A stretch of 26,600 nt of DNA from Thermoplasmata archaeon (GTDB taxonomy: Archaea > Thermoplasmatota > Thermoplasmata > Thermoplasmatales > Thermoplasmataceae): NCBI GenBank assembly GCA_021797265.1, contig JAJZZZ010000004.1, forward strand, positions 1 through 26,600, in the 5' to 3' direction. The translations under genes and the position numbers were made by a program. Shown here piece after piece: positions 1 through 7,636 of the stretch; position 1 is the first letter of the stretch; every line of letters starts with the position of its first letter. The notes under the pieces are model-generated. The model was given only the letters and a program-made list of their open reading frames with translations. It was not told the origin of the DNA and did not search any database.

Positions 1-21
1 ATTGCAGTCCATCTGGATGAA

Positions 22-124
22 CCCGGCTTAGCTCAGTTGGTAGAGCGGCGGACTGTAGAGGGAATCCACGGCATGGAAAACCGCCGTAATCCGCAGGTCT
101 CTGGTTCAAATCCGGAAGCCGGGA
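22..124 (+). tRNA. tRNA-Tyr (GUA) with a 30-base intron
   Basis: The sequence folds as a complete tRNA once 59-88 is removed. The acceptor stem pairs 22-28 with 117-123 (seven pairs), and A124 is the discriminator. The D stem is 31-34/43-46. The anticodon stem pairs 48-52 (GCGGA) with 90-94 (TCCGC). The loop reads C-T-GTA-G-(intron)-A, so the anticodon is GTA at 55-57. The T stem is 100-104/112-116 around TTCAAAT. The first pair, C1-G72, and A73 are the identity elements of archaeal tRNA-Tyr. CCA is not encoded. All arms are paired, so the call is firm. Confidence 0.96.
59..88 (+). other. tRNA-Tyr intron at position 37/38
   Basis: These thirty bases separate tRNA nucleotides 37 (G58) and 38 (A89), the usual archaeal intron position. 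Inside it, ACGGC (68-72) can pair with GCCGT (83-87). Bases 81-86 (CCGCCG) are also complementary to 46-51 (CGGCGG), which offers an alternative pairing in the precursor. I could not draw a textbook bulge-helix-bulge with strict 3-4-3 geometry, so the endonuclease target may be relaxed. The boundaries rest on the mature anticodon loop and could shift by one base. Confidence 0.85.
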
Positions 125-423
125 TAAAGCCAATGAATTCTGGATCCATTCCTGTAAGATGTCAGAGCGTTGGAATACCGAAGCAGAGGCATATGTCAGG
201 AGTTTTCCTTAAGTTCTCTTTTTATTGGTTGGCATCTGAATTGCAACAAGATCCTGCCTGCATCTCTTCCTTCCTGAAAAGCAGGAACTTGTTTGAAATT
301 ATTTTATAAAGGTTCCTCTATTCCCATTATGTGAACATAAAATATCTGCTGGCCATACCTTTAGAAATGTGGAACTGAAACGCAGGACATTGAGGTTTCC
401 TGTGAATCAAAGGAGAAAATGAC
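125..423 (+). promoter_or_regulatory. Intergenic leader before the GT-C gene; TATA-like box and RBS
   Basis: I see no convincing gene in this stretch; the open frame running out of the tRNA is an artefact. A TATA-like CATAAAATAT lies at 336-345, and a second AT-rich box (TTTTATAAAG) at about 302-311. A clear Shine-Dalgarno AGGAG sits at 411-415, eight bases before the TTG start at 424. An out-of-frame ATG at 419 opens a five-codon mini-ORF (stop at 434-436) across that start. Confidence 0.5.
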
Positions 424-2283
424 TTGGAAACGATAGTTAGCAGGGAAAACGCGTTAAGGTTTACTTACATTGGGGTATCCGGGCTTCTCCTGGTTGGAGT
501 TAATGCGGTCTGGAACGGACTTGGTAACGTAAATCCCATAGCTTGGGCGCTGGAGTGGTCTGCAATCATACTTACATTTCTTTGTGTATTTAGCGCAGTG
601 AAAACTATTGACTTCACAAGGCACTTATACGGTTATATCCTCATTGGGATTTCCGTCCTGGTTGCCATGGTGTCCTATGTAATGTCAGCCATGCAATCTC
701 CAATCAATGCTGCAACAAGCATATCCATTGATCCCTATCTTTTTGTTATTCTTGCAGCACCCATCGCTGTCCTTGTGCTCGTGGTCATAAATGATCTCAA
801 GAACAAGGTGCACGCTAAGCTCATGCCAATGCTGTTTTTTTTCCTATCGCTGGCAACTGTGGGCTTCATGCTATACATGTACTACAGCTTTGCCCCCATG
901 TTCCCCACAGACGAATCTGTATTTGATATGTATGCTGCGCATCTCTTTCTTCTAGGAAAAAATCCCTATAATCCAGCATTGATGTCCAGTGCCTTCAGTT
1001 TTTATGGCTTCCATTTTGGCCCATTTGATCCAATCACTCCATTAAGAACAGGCGGCTACGTTGATAGACTGACATATCCGGCTCTTTCATTCCTGTTTTT
1101 TATCCCGGCGGTGCTTCTTAAGTTGAAGCCATCCGCCATAATGCTGCCTGTTCTCCTTGCCCCAATGGTTATTGTGTGGTATCGTGCGTGGTCAATGAAA
1201 CAATGGGTTATGTCATCGTATGCACTCATACCATTTCTGAGCCTCCTTATTTACGCATACCAGGGTGCATCGGCAGACACGGACGCATTGTGGGCTTCGC
1301 TATTGATGCTTTCCTATATTGTTTTACCACGGATTAAGGTATCAGGGGTTCTATTTGGCCTTTCCTTGTCAGTAAAACAGCTACCTCTCTTAGTTCTTCC
1401 GTTCCTTTTATATTTCCTCTACAAGGAACATGGCCCAAGAGATATGTTGAAATGGCTTCTCATAGCATTTGTCATATTTTTCACGGTGAACGGGTACTTT
1501 ATCCTGCTTAACCCCGGATATTGGTTTTCGTCAATGCTGGAGGATGAGTTTGCGCCACTCATCGGCATAGGTTTTGGCGTACCTCAAATTGCCTTCGCTG
1601 GTATATTTCAGATACCCAATGTCTACTTCACGTTGATAATGATGGACCTGTTCCTCTTTCTTCTGATCATTTATGTATTGAAGTACAGAGAAATGAAGTA
1701 TGCCCTGTTCGCATTTCCAATTCTCATATTTCTCTTTAATTACCGCCTATTCCCACAATATCTCTATTACTGGATAATCTTGTCAATCCTGCCCATGATC
1801 GACGTGATTACACGAATGGAGAATGTGGAAGGGAAGAAGAAGCATATGGCGTTGAACACAGGCAAGCTGGATCCCAGAATTAAAAAAGGTGTGGTGGTCC
1901 TGGTAATCATAATACTAGCCGGAAGTGTTGTATTGGGATATCACGAGGGTGTCCAGAAGAGTGAAGGATATTTCAAAATTGATTCAGTCAGCTTTTCATC
2001 ATACAACTCAACCGGATTTGTTGACAAAATGAACATTGATATAACCTACCACGGATCTATGAACAACATTTCACATGTATATTTCCGAATTTTTCAAACT
2101 GGGCCAATTGTAAATGGCAACATGTACCTGTGGTTTACCAGCAACAATACCATAATCCACCCTGGAAAGATTGACAATTTAACCATAATTCCTCAATACC
2201 AGGAATATTCAGTCAATCCAGACATTTCTACAATGATTGTCGCGTATTACGGGAACATACAGGGCAGTTTCTATCTTACCTGA
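424..2283 (+). CDS. Multi-pass membrane GT-C-like glycosyltransferase
   Basis: A 619-residue integral membrane protein with about twelve or thirteen hydrophobic spans up to residue ~505 and a ~110-residue polar C-terminal tail. The first large loop carries an acidic pair (D163, E164) and a downstream GKNPYNP motif. That loop, together with later segments of the type LSLSVKQLPLL, is typical of GT-C enzymes of the GT87/DUF2029 kind, which move sugars from lipid-phosphate donors on the outer face of the membrane. The tail is rich in Asn, Ser and Thr and probably lies outside the cell, where it could bind glycan or glycoprotein. The TTG start is chosen because AGGAG lies eight bases upstream; the ATG at 419 is out of frame. 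The gene stands alone. The substrate is unknown, and a role in S-layer or lipid glycosylation is inference. Confidence 0.75.
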   Translation: METIVSRENALRFTYIGVSGLLLVGVNAVWNGLGNVNPIAWALEWSAIILTFLCVFSAVKTIDFTRHLYGYILIGISVLVAMVSYVMSAMQSPINAATSISIDPYLFVILAAPIAVLVLVVINDLKNKVHAKLMPMLFFFLSLATVGFMLYMYYSFAPMFPTDESVFDMYAAHLFLLGKNPYNPALMSSAFSFYGFHFGPFDPITPLRTGGYVDRLTYPALSFLFFIPAVLLKLKPSAIMLPVLLAPMVIVWYRAWSMKQWVMSSYALIPFLSLLIYAYQGASADTDALWASLLMLSYIVLPRIKVSGVLFGLSLSVKQLPLLVLPFLLYFLYKEHGPRDMLKWLLIAFVIFFTVNGYFILLNPGYWFSSMLEDEFAPLIGIGFGVPQIAFAGIFQIPNVYFTLIMMDLFLFLLIIYVLKYREMKYALFAFPILIFLFNYRLFPQYLYYWIILSILPMIDVITRMENVEGKKKHMALNTGKLDPRIKKGVVVLVIIILAGSVVLGYHEGVQKSEGYFKIDSVSFSSYNSTGFVDKMNIDITYHGSMNNISHVYFRIFQTGPIVNGNMYLWFTSNNTIIHPGKIDNLTIIPQYQEYSVNPDISTMIVAYYGNIQGSFYLT

Positions 2284-2386
2284 AATTTTCCTCCGAGTCA
2301 CCACTGCAAGCTTAATGGTAATATTGTTTCTCCAAACGGAAAACCCGACCTGGCACCGAGCAACAAATGCAGCATTCAGTGCTTCA

Positions 2387-2707
2387 TTAATGTGTGTCAA
2401 GGGCCATAATGTAGCTATTTCCAGCTCCCATGGCTCGCTTAACATTTTCCTGGAGCATGTTCAGGCAGGCAATTGCGTCTCGCGTGTTATAGCGTCCCAG
2501 ATTGGCAATTCCTGCCAGAGCATTGAAGATCTCGCGATCCAGCGAGTTAAGAACTATCTTTCTTTTCTTCAGGAACATCCTTATGGAATTCAAGGATTGA
2601 AGCAGATCCACGTCCTCCATTGATGGGTTTTTCAGCTTGTACTCCAGTATTACCTGATTTAGTGTGTTGAAAATGGGAATAAATCGATCTCCGGAGTTGT
2701 TTATCAT
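2387..2707 (-). CDS. Small hypothetical helical protein
   Basis: A 106-residue soluble protein, predicted mostly helical, with no recognised motif. The frame can be extended to a TTG at 2746, but that codon lies inside a TATA-like box. The ATG at 2707 follows GGAG by five bases and sits just beyond that box, so I prefer it. A plus-strand open frame covers the same DNA, but its product looks random (scattered Cys, His and Pro). The minus-strand protein has balanced Lys/Glu/Leu/Asn composition and its own promoter. It is probably a lineage-restricted protein of unknown function. Confidence 0.55.
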   Translation of the reverse strand: MINNSGDRFIPIFNTLNQVILEYKLKNPSMEDVDLLQSLNSIRMFLKKRKIVLNSLDREIFNALAGIANLGRYNTRDAIACLNMLQENVKRAMGAGNSYIMALDTH

Positions 2708-2734
2708 CTCAGCTCCATGTTCTATATTTTTGGG

Positions 2735-2744
2735 ATTTATAAAC
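2735..2744 (-). promoter_or_regulatory. TATA-like box for the small helical protein
   Basis: Read on the minus strand, this is a TTTATAAAT core about 30 bases ahead of the ATG at 2707, the spacing expected for a short or absent leader. It is a good match by eye to an archaeal TATA element; the BRE is not clear. Confidence 0.45.
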
Positions 2745-2809
2745 AATGATTTACCTTAGATACATTTTTTGAAAATGAGATGGCATTGATTGGGGAGGTC
2801 ACAATTCGC

Positions 2810-2830
2810 GGCATGCCCATGCCCTTTTTT
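2810..2830 (+). terminator. Orphan hairpin plus U-tract
   Basis: GGCAT (2810-2814) pairs with ATGCC (2819-2823) around a GCCC loop, followed by C and six T. It looks like a plus-strand terminator, but no plus-strand gene ends within 500 bases of it. It could close a small RNA or simply be chance. Confidence 0.3.
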
Positions 2831-2961
2831 CTCACCCAGCGGCTTTAGGGACATCTTTTCTGATCAGACATGTTTATCCTTACTGTATAATAGCAGTATG
2901 CAAATTATAATTCCGTCACATGACGCACTAAAATTTCGTCTTGTTATAATATGCCAAGGCT

Positions 2962-3309
2962 TCAGGCGGAATAAACGTATGAAAATAAAACATAAAGGAC
3001 AATGAACGTTATGGCAACCGCATGTCCCGCAATAAGTACTATTATGGCCGCCGTCACCGAAATATCCCCTTGGATAAAATAGTAGAAAAACACAGCATAA
3101 TATATTCCCAGGCCAAGCAGTGTGTAAATCAGCATTTTCTTGATATCTCTTTTGCTCCTGGAAAGAGGTGGGAGCGGGTCCGTAGTCTTATATGTGCCCA
3201 GTCCGAAGCACAAGGGGCAAACGTCCTGTTTGCCGGAGCTGTCCATGATGTAGCCTGTTCCATTGCACCTTTCACATATTAGCTCCCGCTCCATGCTTGT
3301 CCATGCCAT
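2962..3309 (-). CDS. Membrane protein with a DnaJ-type zinc-ribbon pair
   Basis: A 115-residue protein. Two CxxCxGxG motifs (C12/C15 and C31/C34) match the cysteine-rich repeat of DnaJ and should bind one zinc ion. Two hydrophobic spans follow, at about 58-79 and 84-112, so the zinc ribbon is a cytosolic head on a two-pass membrane hairpin. There is no J domain. An ATG at residue 6 is a possible shorter start that leaves both motifs intact. It is expressed alone on the minus strand. The function is unknown; assembly or quality control at the membrane is only a guess from the zinc module. Confidence 0.72.
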   Translation of the reverse strand: MAWTSMERELICERCNGTGYIMDSSGKQDVCPLCFGLGTYKTTDPLPPLSRSKRDIKKMLIYTLLGLGIYYAVFFYYFIQGDISVTAAIIVLIAGHAVAITFIVLYVLFSYVYSA

Positions 3310-3391
3310 TATCCTATTTCTACTCTATTTTGCAACCAGAATGACAGCGGGATCAATGGGACAAAATTGTTATAAACTATGCACACAAAAA

Positions 3392-4156
3392 TCAAGCCTT
3401 CACTGAAATCCCGGAAAGCTTCAGCGCGAAGGAAAGGAACGCAGTATGTCCGATCACATCATTATCTGGTCTCGTTGCGTTGTTTCTGACAAGTATCTTC
3501 CTGCTGAGAATTTCAAAGGAATCCAGAAAGTGGAAGCCTGAGGATTCCAGCGCATTTACTGTTCGCTCAGTCTGGTTGAAAGTAGGACAGTAGAAACAGA
3601 GTATGGCTCCGGTTTTAAGGAGTGCAGAAACGTTTCTTAAGGCTGACCACGGTTCTGGTACATCAAGTATACAGGAATCGAACTTCTCTCCAACCTGATA
3701 TTCTGAGATGTCCCCCTCAACTGTTGTCCATCTTTTCATTATTGCGTCCTGGATGAGTCGCGATACATTTTCCCTGGCCAGTTTAATGTATGACGGGTTG
3801 ATCTCAACAGATGTCAGCGAGCCAGTTTCACCTATGGCTCTCAGTATCTGGTAGGAAAGTGACCCGCTTCCTGTGCCGGATTCCAGCACCTTTGAACCAG
3901 GGCCTATTGATGAATATGACAGAATTACCCCTGCATCCCACGGCTGGATGATCTGCGCAACTCTTCTTGTTGCAGATGAAAAATCATAAGGCCCGGGATT
4001 CTTGACAACAAATCTTTCTCCACCAACTGATATTGAATCGCCGGGAAGCACCTCCAGTCCAGGATCTAAATGGTGATCCTTCCCTCTGAGTGTTGCTATT
4101 CTCCTCTCTGTGTCCAGTGTACCGGTGGCTGCCCGGGAATAAAGAATGTATATCAA
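3392..4156 (-). CDS. trmI: TrmI-type tRNA (adenine-N1)-methyltransferase
   Basis: A 254-residue enzyme of the TrmI/Gcd14 family, which makes 1-methyladenosine at positions 57/58 of the tRNA T loop. The small N-terminal beta domain (residues 1-60) leads to the family signature around RRVAQIIQPWDAG. The Rossmann SAM-binding loop is ESGTGSGS (92-99), VEIN (117-120) is the acidic ribose-binding strand, and DVPEPW (165-170) holds the catalytic Asp motif. Length is normal for the archaeal enzyme. The TTG start overlaps the stop of the upstream 76-residue gene as TTGA, and GGTG lies seven bases before it, so translation is probably coupled. It is the last gene of the rhodanese/glycerate kinase operon. 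Confidence 0.9.
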   Translation of the reverse strand: MIYILYSRAATGTLDTERRIATLRGKDHHLDPGLEVLPGDSISVGGERFVVKNPGPYDFSSATRRVAQIIQPWDAGVILSYSSIGPGSKVLESGTGSGSLSYQILRAIGETGSLTSVEINPSYIKLARENVSRLIQDAIMKRWTTVEGDISEYQVGEKFDSCILDVPEPWSALRNVSALLKTGAILCFYCPTFNQTERTVNALESSGFHFLDSFEILSRKILVRNNATRPDNDVIGHTAFLSFALKLSGISVKA

Positions 4157-4383
4157 CTCTGCACCTTAGATAAGGGAATGGCGCATCCCATCTTATTGTT
4201 AATCATGAAAGATGTTAGATCAAACTGCTTCTCTGTCACATGTCCCACAATGTCTCCACAGAACAATTCTGGAAATTTTTGGCATGGTAACCTTGCAGTA
4301 TAAGCTTCAGAAACATCCTGCCTGCAGCGGATTTTCTGTTTCAATCCGAAATATTTTGTACCGTCAAAGCACATTGCCTTCAC
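4153..4383 (-). CDS. 76-residue unknown protein held between two overlapping genes
   Basis: The frame begins with GTG at 4383 inside the glycerate kinase stop (GTGA, 4380-4383) and ends in the TTGA that starts trmI (4153-4156). The four-base overlaps on both sides are strong evidence for a real, translated gene. The protein begins MKAMCFDGTKYFGLKQK. It has five Cys: C5 and four more spread over the chain at roughly 20, 35, 42 and 67. It has no membrane span and no zinc-ribbon spacing. I do not recognise the family. An upstream in-frame ATG at 4416 would push the start deep into the kinase gene and is less likely. Confidence 0.6.
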   Translation of the reverse strand: MKAMCFDGTKYFGLKQKIRCRQDVSEAYTARLPCQKFPELFCGDIVGHVTEKQFDLTSFMINNKMGCAIPLSKVQS

Positions 4384-5696
4384 TGAGTTGAAGCATTGCT
4401 TCCAGCATAATAGCATATGAATATGTCAGACACATTATTGCCGGTAAAACCGGATATAACTGCGGAACTGTACTTATCCAGCAAGGTATAGGTGTCATTA
4501 TTATCCAGGGATGCTTCCACTTCTTTTTCTGTTGCCTCGTTCCTGAAGACATTGTCCGTAATGCCACCCATGGCAGGGCTCACTCCGTCGATGCCATCAG
4601 TGCCCAGGCTTGCAAATGCAAATTCTTCATTCTTGTTGAAGAGGGCACTGACCATTACTGAAAGCTGGCAGTTCCTTCCGCCTATGCCATTTCCGTGAAC
4701 AGTGACTGTAGTCTCTCCCCCGGCCACCAGAAAGAATGGTTTCTGTAGATGGGAGTAAATTGATCTTGCGGTTTCCACGAAAAAGGCACTAACACGCTCA
4801 ACGTCTCCGGTAACTGGCTCATACAGTACCCTTACAACACTCCCATCTTCCCTAAGGATGTTTGCTATAGAATCGACGAAATCAGAGTTCTTGAGTATGA
4901 TCCTGTTCTGCACCTTTCTGAACATCCCATCGTAACTTTCAGGAAGATTCAAGTCCAGCTTATCCTTCATTCGGGCCAGATCAGGACAGAGAGCCGAAAA
5001 CTTTTCAAGATTCTCCCGGATCACATTCCCGGGCATGTCAGGAGGAACCAGCGGCCCAGATGCGATTACAGATATATCGTCTCCGGGTACATCGGAGATG
5101 ATCAGCGCCGTTACTCTTGCAGGATAAAGGAATCGCGCCAGTTTTCCTCCCTTCACCTGTGACATCATGTATCGTATCCCATTCAGTTCCCGGATATTTC
5201 CGCCAGAATTCATCACGCATTTTGACACGGAAGCGAAATCCTGCAGGCTTATACCATCAGCTGGAAGCTCAAAAAGTGCCGATCCACCACCTGATATGAG
5301 TACTATCACCACTGAGGAATCCTTCAGGTCTTTCATGTTGCTGAGGATTTTTCTGGTTGATTCAATGCTGGAGGAATCCAGAATGGGATGGCTGCCCCTG
5401 AGTACCTGAACTTCCCCAGGAAGATCAGGCTGTTCCATTCCATTGGGAATGATAATGCCGGCATAAACCGGTTCACGCAGTACTTCCAGCGCCCCGGCCA
5501 CCATTCTTGCTGATGCCTTACCAAAGCCTATTATTCTGACATCCTCAGGAACATCGTCCGAAAAAAAACTCAGTGACTCCCTCACAATACCCGAAGGATC
5601 CAGCTTAGCCATTGTTTCTTCAACGGAATTGAGTATTTTCTTTCTTGGCTCCGTTACTGCCAGGGATGATATGTTCTTGATGATAATTTCATTCAT
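4380..5696 (-). CDS. Glycerate 2-kinase (MOFRL family)
   Basis: A 438-residue enzyme that phosphorylates D-glycerate to 2-phosphoglycerate with ATP. In Thermoplasmatales this is the step linking the non-phosphorylative Entner-Doudoroff route to enolase. It has the DUF4147 N-terminal domain with GFGKAS (57-62; K60 conserved) and SGGGS (135-139), and a C-terminal MOFRL domain with the GGRNCQLS and GTDGIDG motifs. The length is right for the family. I chose the ATG at 5696 because GGAG lies six bases upstream; the longer frame from 5732 has an unlikely Met/Cys/Trp-rich leader. The start overlaps the rhodanese stop by eight bases. Confidence 0.92.
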   Translation of the reverse strand: MNEIIIKNISSLAVTEPRKKILNSVEETMAKLDPSGIVRESLSFFSDDVPEDVRIIGFGKASARMVAGALEVLREPVYAGIIIPNGMEQPDLPGEVQVLRGSHPILDSSSIESTRKILSNMKDLKDSSVVIVLISGGGSALFELPADGISLQDFASVSKCVMNSGGNIRELNGIRYMMSQVKGGKLARFLYPARVTALIISDVPGDDISVIASGPLVPPDMPGNVIRENLEKFSALCPDLARMKDKLDLNLPESYDGMFRKVQNRIILKNSDFVDSIANILREDGSVVRVLYEPVTGDVERVSAFFVETARSIYSHLQKPFFLVAGGETTVTVHGNGIGGRNCQLSVMVSALFNKNEEFAFASLGTDGIDGVSPAMGGITDNVFRNEATEKEVEASLDNNDTYTLLDKYSSAVISGFTGNNVSDIFICYYAGSNASTQ

Positions 5697-6030
5697 ACTC
5701 CACATCCAGTCCGGAAAGGTGCCACTGCACAATCCCTCCCTTCAGGTGCAGAACCTGATTGATCCCGTTGTCCATTAGATATCTGCAGGCAAAATAGCTT
5801 CTGTCCCCAGTGTTGCACACGAATGCGATTTTTCCATGACTCCTCAGCCTTTCCAGATGCTTCGGGAGTTCACCAAGTGGAATGTTCACCGATCCCTTGA
5901 TATGACCCAGATCTCCAATATATTCATCCATCTCCCTGACATCAACCACGAGGACCTTTCCATTCTCTTCCTGATCCATTGCCTCAAAGAACTCCCATGG
6001 GTTCAGTTCATCAACTTTTCTAGAGATCAT
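5689..6030 (-). CDS. Single-domain rhodanese-like sulfurtransferase
   Basis: A 113-residue rhodanese fold. It contains the DVRE motif (30-33), the GHIKGSVNIPL substrate loop (42-52) and an active-site loop CNTGDRS with the persulfide Cys at 72. It is predicted to be cytosolic and to carry sulfane sulfur. It is the first gene of an operon with glycerate kinase, a 76-residue unknown and trmI. The sulfur acceptor is not evident; a link to tRNA thiolation (ThiI lies elsewhere in the window) is speculative. AT-rich sequence at about 6046-6060 could be its TATA element. Confidence 0.88.
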   Translation of the reverse strand: MISRKVDELNPWEFFEAMDQEENGKVLVVDVREMDEYIGDLGHIKGSVNIPLGELPKHLERLRSHGKIAFVCNTGDRSYFACRYLMDNGINQVLHLKGGIVQWHLSGLDVEYE

Positions 6031-6100
6031 GGAATTTTCCCATGGTTTTTAACAATTTAAGACCTACGTCGCATGTTTTGAACAGCATGTGGAGTGAAAT

Positions 6101-6118
6101 TTATTAGCTAGTTAATAA
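6101..6118. promoter_or_regulatory. 18-base palindrome, candidate repressor/activator operator
   Basis: TTATTAGCTAGTTAATAA is symmetric at 16 of 18 positions. It lies in the 157-base region between the divergent rhodanese and DHA2 exporter genes, just upstream of the exporter's TATA-like box. Size and half-site spacing fit a dimeric winged-helix regulator such as MarR, a family that often controls drug exporters. No such regulator is encoded in this window, so the assignment is inference. Confidence 0.5.
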
Positions 6119-6126
6119 TTTACCAC

Positions 6127-6180
6127 AAATTTAATCTTAAGCATGAATGTGCAAATACAGACCAGAAATTGATGGCAGGT
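6127..6180 (+). promoter_or_regulatory. TATA-like box and RBS for the DHA2 exporter
   Basis: An AAATTTAATCTTAA stretch (6127-6140) is the best TATA candidate, about 53 bases before the ATG. This gives a leader of roughly 25-30 bases. AGGT at 6177-6180, seven bases before the ATG, serves as Shine-Dalgarno. The palindrome at 6101-6118 ends nine bases upstream of the AT-rich box. Confidence 0.4.
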
Positions 6181-6187
6181 ATATTAA

Positions 6188-7636
6188 ATGGCATTCACAA
6201 GGAGAGCGAAGGAAACCATTGCTTTGATGTCAATAATGGGAATTCTCATCACGTATGTAGAAACAATGGTGACGCCGGCTCTCCCTGTTCTTGTGAAATT
6301 CTTTGACACCAACTATGACCAGCTTTCATGGATAATCACTGCCTACATCCTTATGGGAACAATATCTGCAGCCATATTTGGCAGGCTTGCGGACATATAT
6401 GGGAAGAAGAAGATTTTTGTTCTTCTTGCAGGGATATACACTCTAGCAATTTCATTTGGGGGCTTTGCAACGACGCTGCCGCAGTTCATTGCAATAAGGG
6501 CTGTGCAGGGTCTTGGCATGGGAATGTTTCCCGTTGCCTATGCCCTTCTTAATGACCAGGTTCCACGGGAGAATCTAGCGCTTGCCCAGGGCATAGTGAG
6601 TTCCACCTTCACAGGAGGAGCTGCAATCGGACTTGTGCTTGGTGCCTATATCACGCAGTATTTCGGGTGGCAGTGGTCATATCATTCTGCCATACCGGTT
6701 GCATTCGGCCTTTTTATTGCCTCCATTTACATAATAAAGGATTACGCACCACGCCAGAAAGAGACCGTTGATTTTGGAGGCGTAGCCGCTTTGGCTGGTT
6801 CCGTGATCCTGCTGATTCTCGGCCTTTCTGAGGGGCAGTACTGGGGCTGGGACTCGCCATCCACAATCGGAGTGTTTGTGGTATCCGTTCTTGCATTCGT
6901 GGCATTCGTCTACGTGGAAAAGAATGTTTCAATGCCCTTCGTGAGCCTGAAACTCCTCAAGATAAGGAATGTTTTTCTTGCCAACATGGCGGGCATGTTT
7001 GCCATGGCAGGAATGTTCTTCCTCTTCTATACCGTACCAACAATGCTGCAGGACCCTGAACCCGCAGGTTTCGGGGTTTCAATCATCACATCTGGTCTGA
7101 CTCTCCTGCCAGCTGCACTTGCTTCAATGATATTTGCACCTCTTTCTGCCAAGATAACAACAAACCGCGGCCCGAAAGTTTCAATCCTCATTGGTTCCGT
7201 CATACTTTTCCTGTCTTATCTTGCGCTGCTGTTCAACCGCCAGACAACAATATCCATACTTGAAGACGCAACAGTACTTGGAATCAGCCTTTCTTTCATA
7301 TTCGTTGGCGTCATAAACATACTGCTGGTGTCCACTCCACCCGGGGAAGCTGGTGTATCGACAGGTATGAACACTGTCTTCAGGAACATAGGAACCTCAA
7401 TAGCTCCCGCCATAGGCGGCGTTCTTGAAACCACCTATACGCTTCCCGTTCTGGTGGGAATCTTGAACGTGAAAGTTGCGGGCCTACCCTTCATGCCTGT
7501 GTATGAAGATTTCCCGTATTCGCTCTCCTTCCAGTACATATATCTGGTGGGCATGGTCTTCCTTGTCTTAACCGTGATTTTTGCACTCTATATGAAAAAC
7601 GTAACATTTGGAAAAAATGGTGAAATAAATGAATAA
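6188..7636 (+). CDS. DHA2-family (14-span) MFS exporter
   Basis: A 482-residue major facilitator transporter with fourteen predicted spans, typical of the DHA2 (EmrB/QacA) drug:proton antiporters. Visible family marks are WIITAYIL in span 2 (48-55), motif A GRLADIYGKKK (65-75), and an antiporter-type motif C region (GGAAIGLVLGAY) in span 5. The substrate cannot be read from sequence. The next gene starts inside its last codons (eight-base overlap), so it is translated together with a secreted membrane-anchored protein. The palindrome upstream suggests control by a small-molecule-sensing regulator. Confidence 0.9.
   Translation: MAFTRRAKETIALMSIMGILITYVETMVTPALPVLVKFFDTNYDQLSWIITAYILMGTISAAIFGRLADIYGKKKIFVLLAGIYTLAISFGGFATTLPQFIAIRAVQGLGMGMFPVAYALLNDQVPRENLALAQGIVSSTFTGGAAIGLVLGAYITQYFGWQWSYHSAIPVAFGLFIASIYIIKDYAPRQKETVDFGGVAALAGSVILLILGLSEGQYWGWDSPSTIGVFVVSVLAFVAFVYVEKNVSMPFVSLKLLKIRNVFLANMAGMFAMAGMFFLFYTVPTMLQDPEPAGFGVSIITSGLTLLPAALASMIFAPLSAKITTNRGPKVSILIGSVILFLSYLALLFNRQTTISILEDATVLGISLSFIFVGVINILLVSTPPGEAGVSTGMNTVFRNIGTSIAPAIGGVLETTYTLPVLVGILNVKVAGLPFMPVYEDFPYSLSFQYIYLVGMVFLVLTVIFALYMKNVTFGKNGEINE

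Noticed and set aside
37..309. Plus-strand open frame of 90 codons beginning inside the tRNA
   Set aside because: It starts within tRNA-Tyr, has no promoter or RBS of its own, and its composition looks random.
2237..2623. Plus-strand open frame overlapping the GT-C gene end
   Set aside because: Lies opposite the small helical gene and inside the glycosyltransferase 3' end; product has no coherent composition.
3022..3282. Plus-strand frame opposite the DnaJ-type zinc protein
   Set aside because: Shadow of the CxxCxGxG membrane gene, which has clear motifs and spans.
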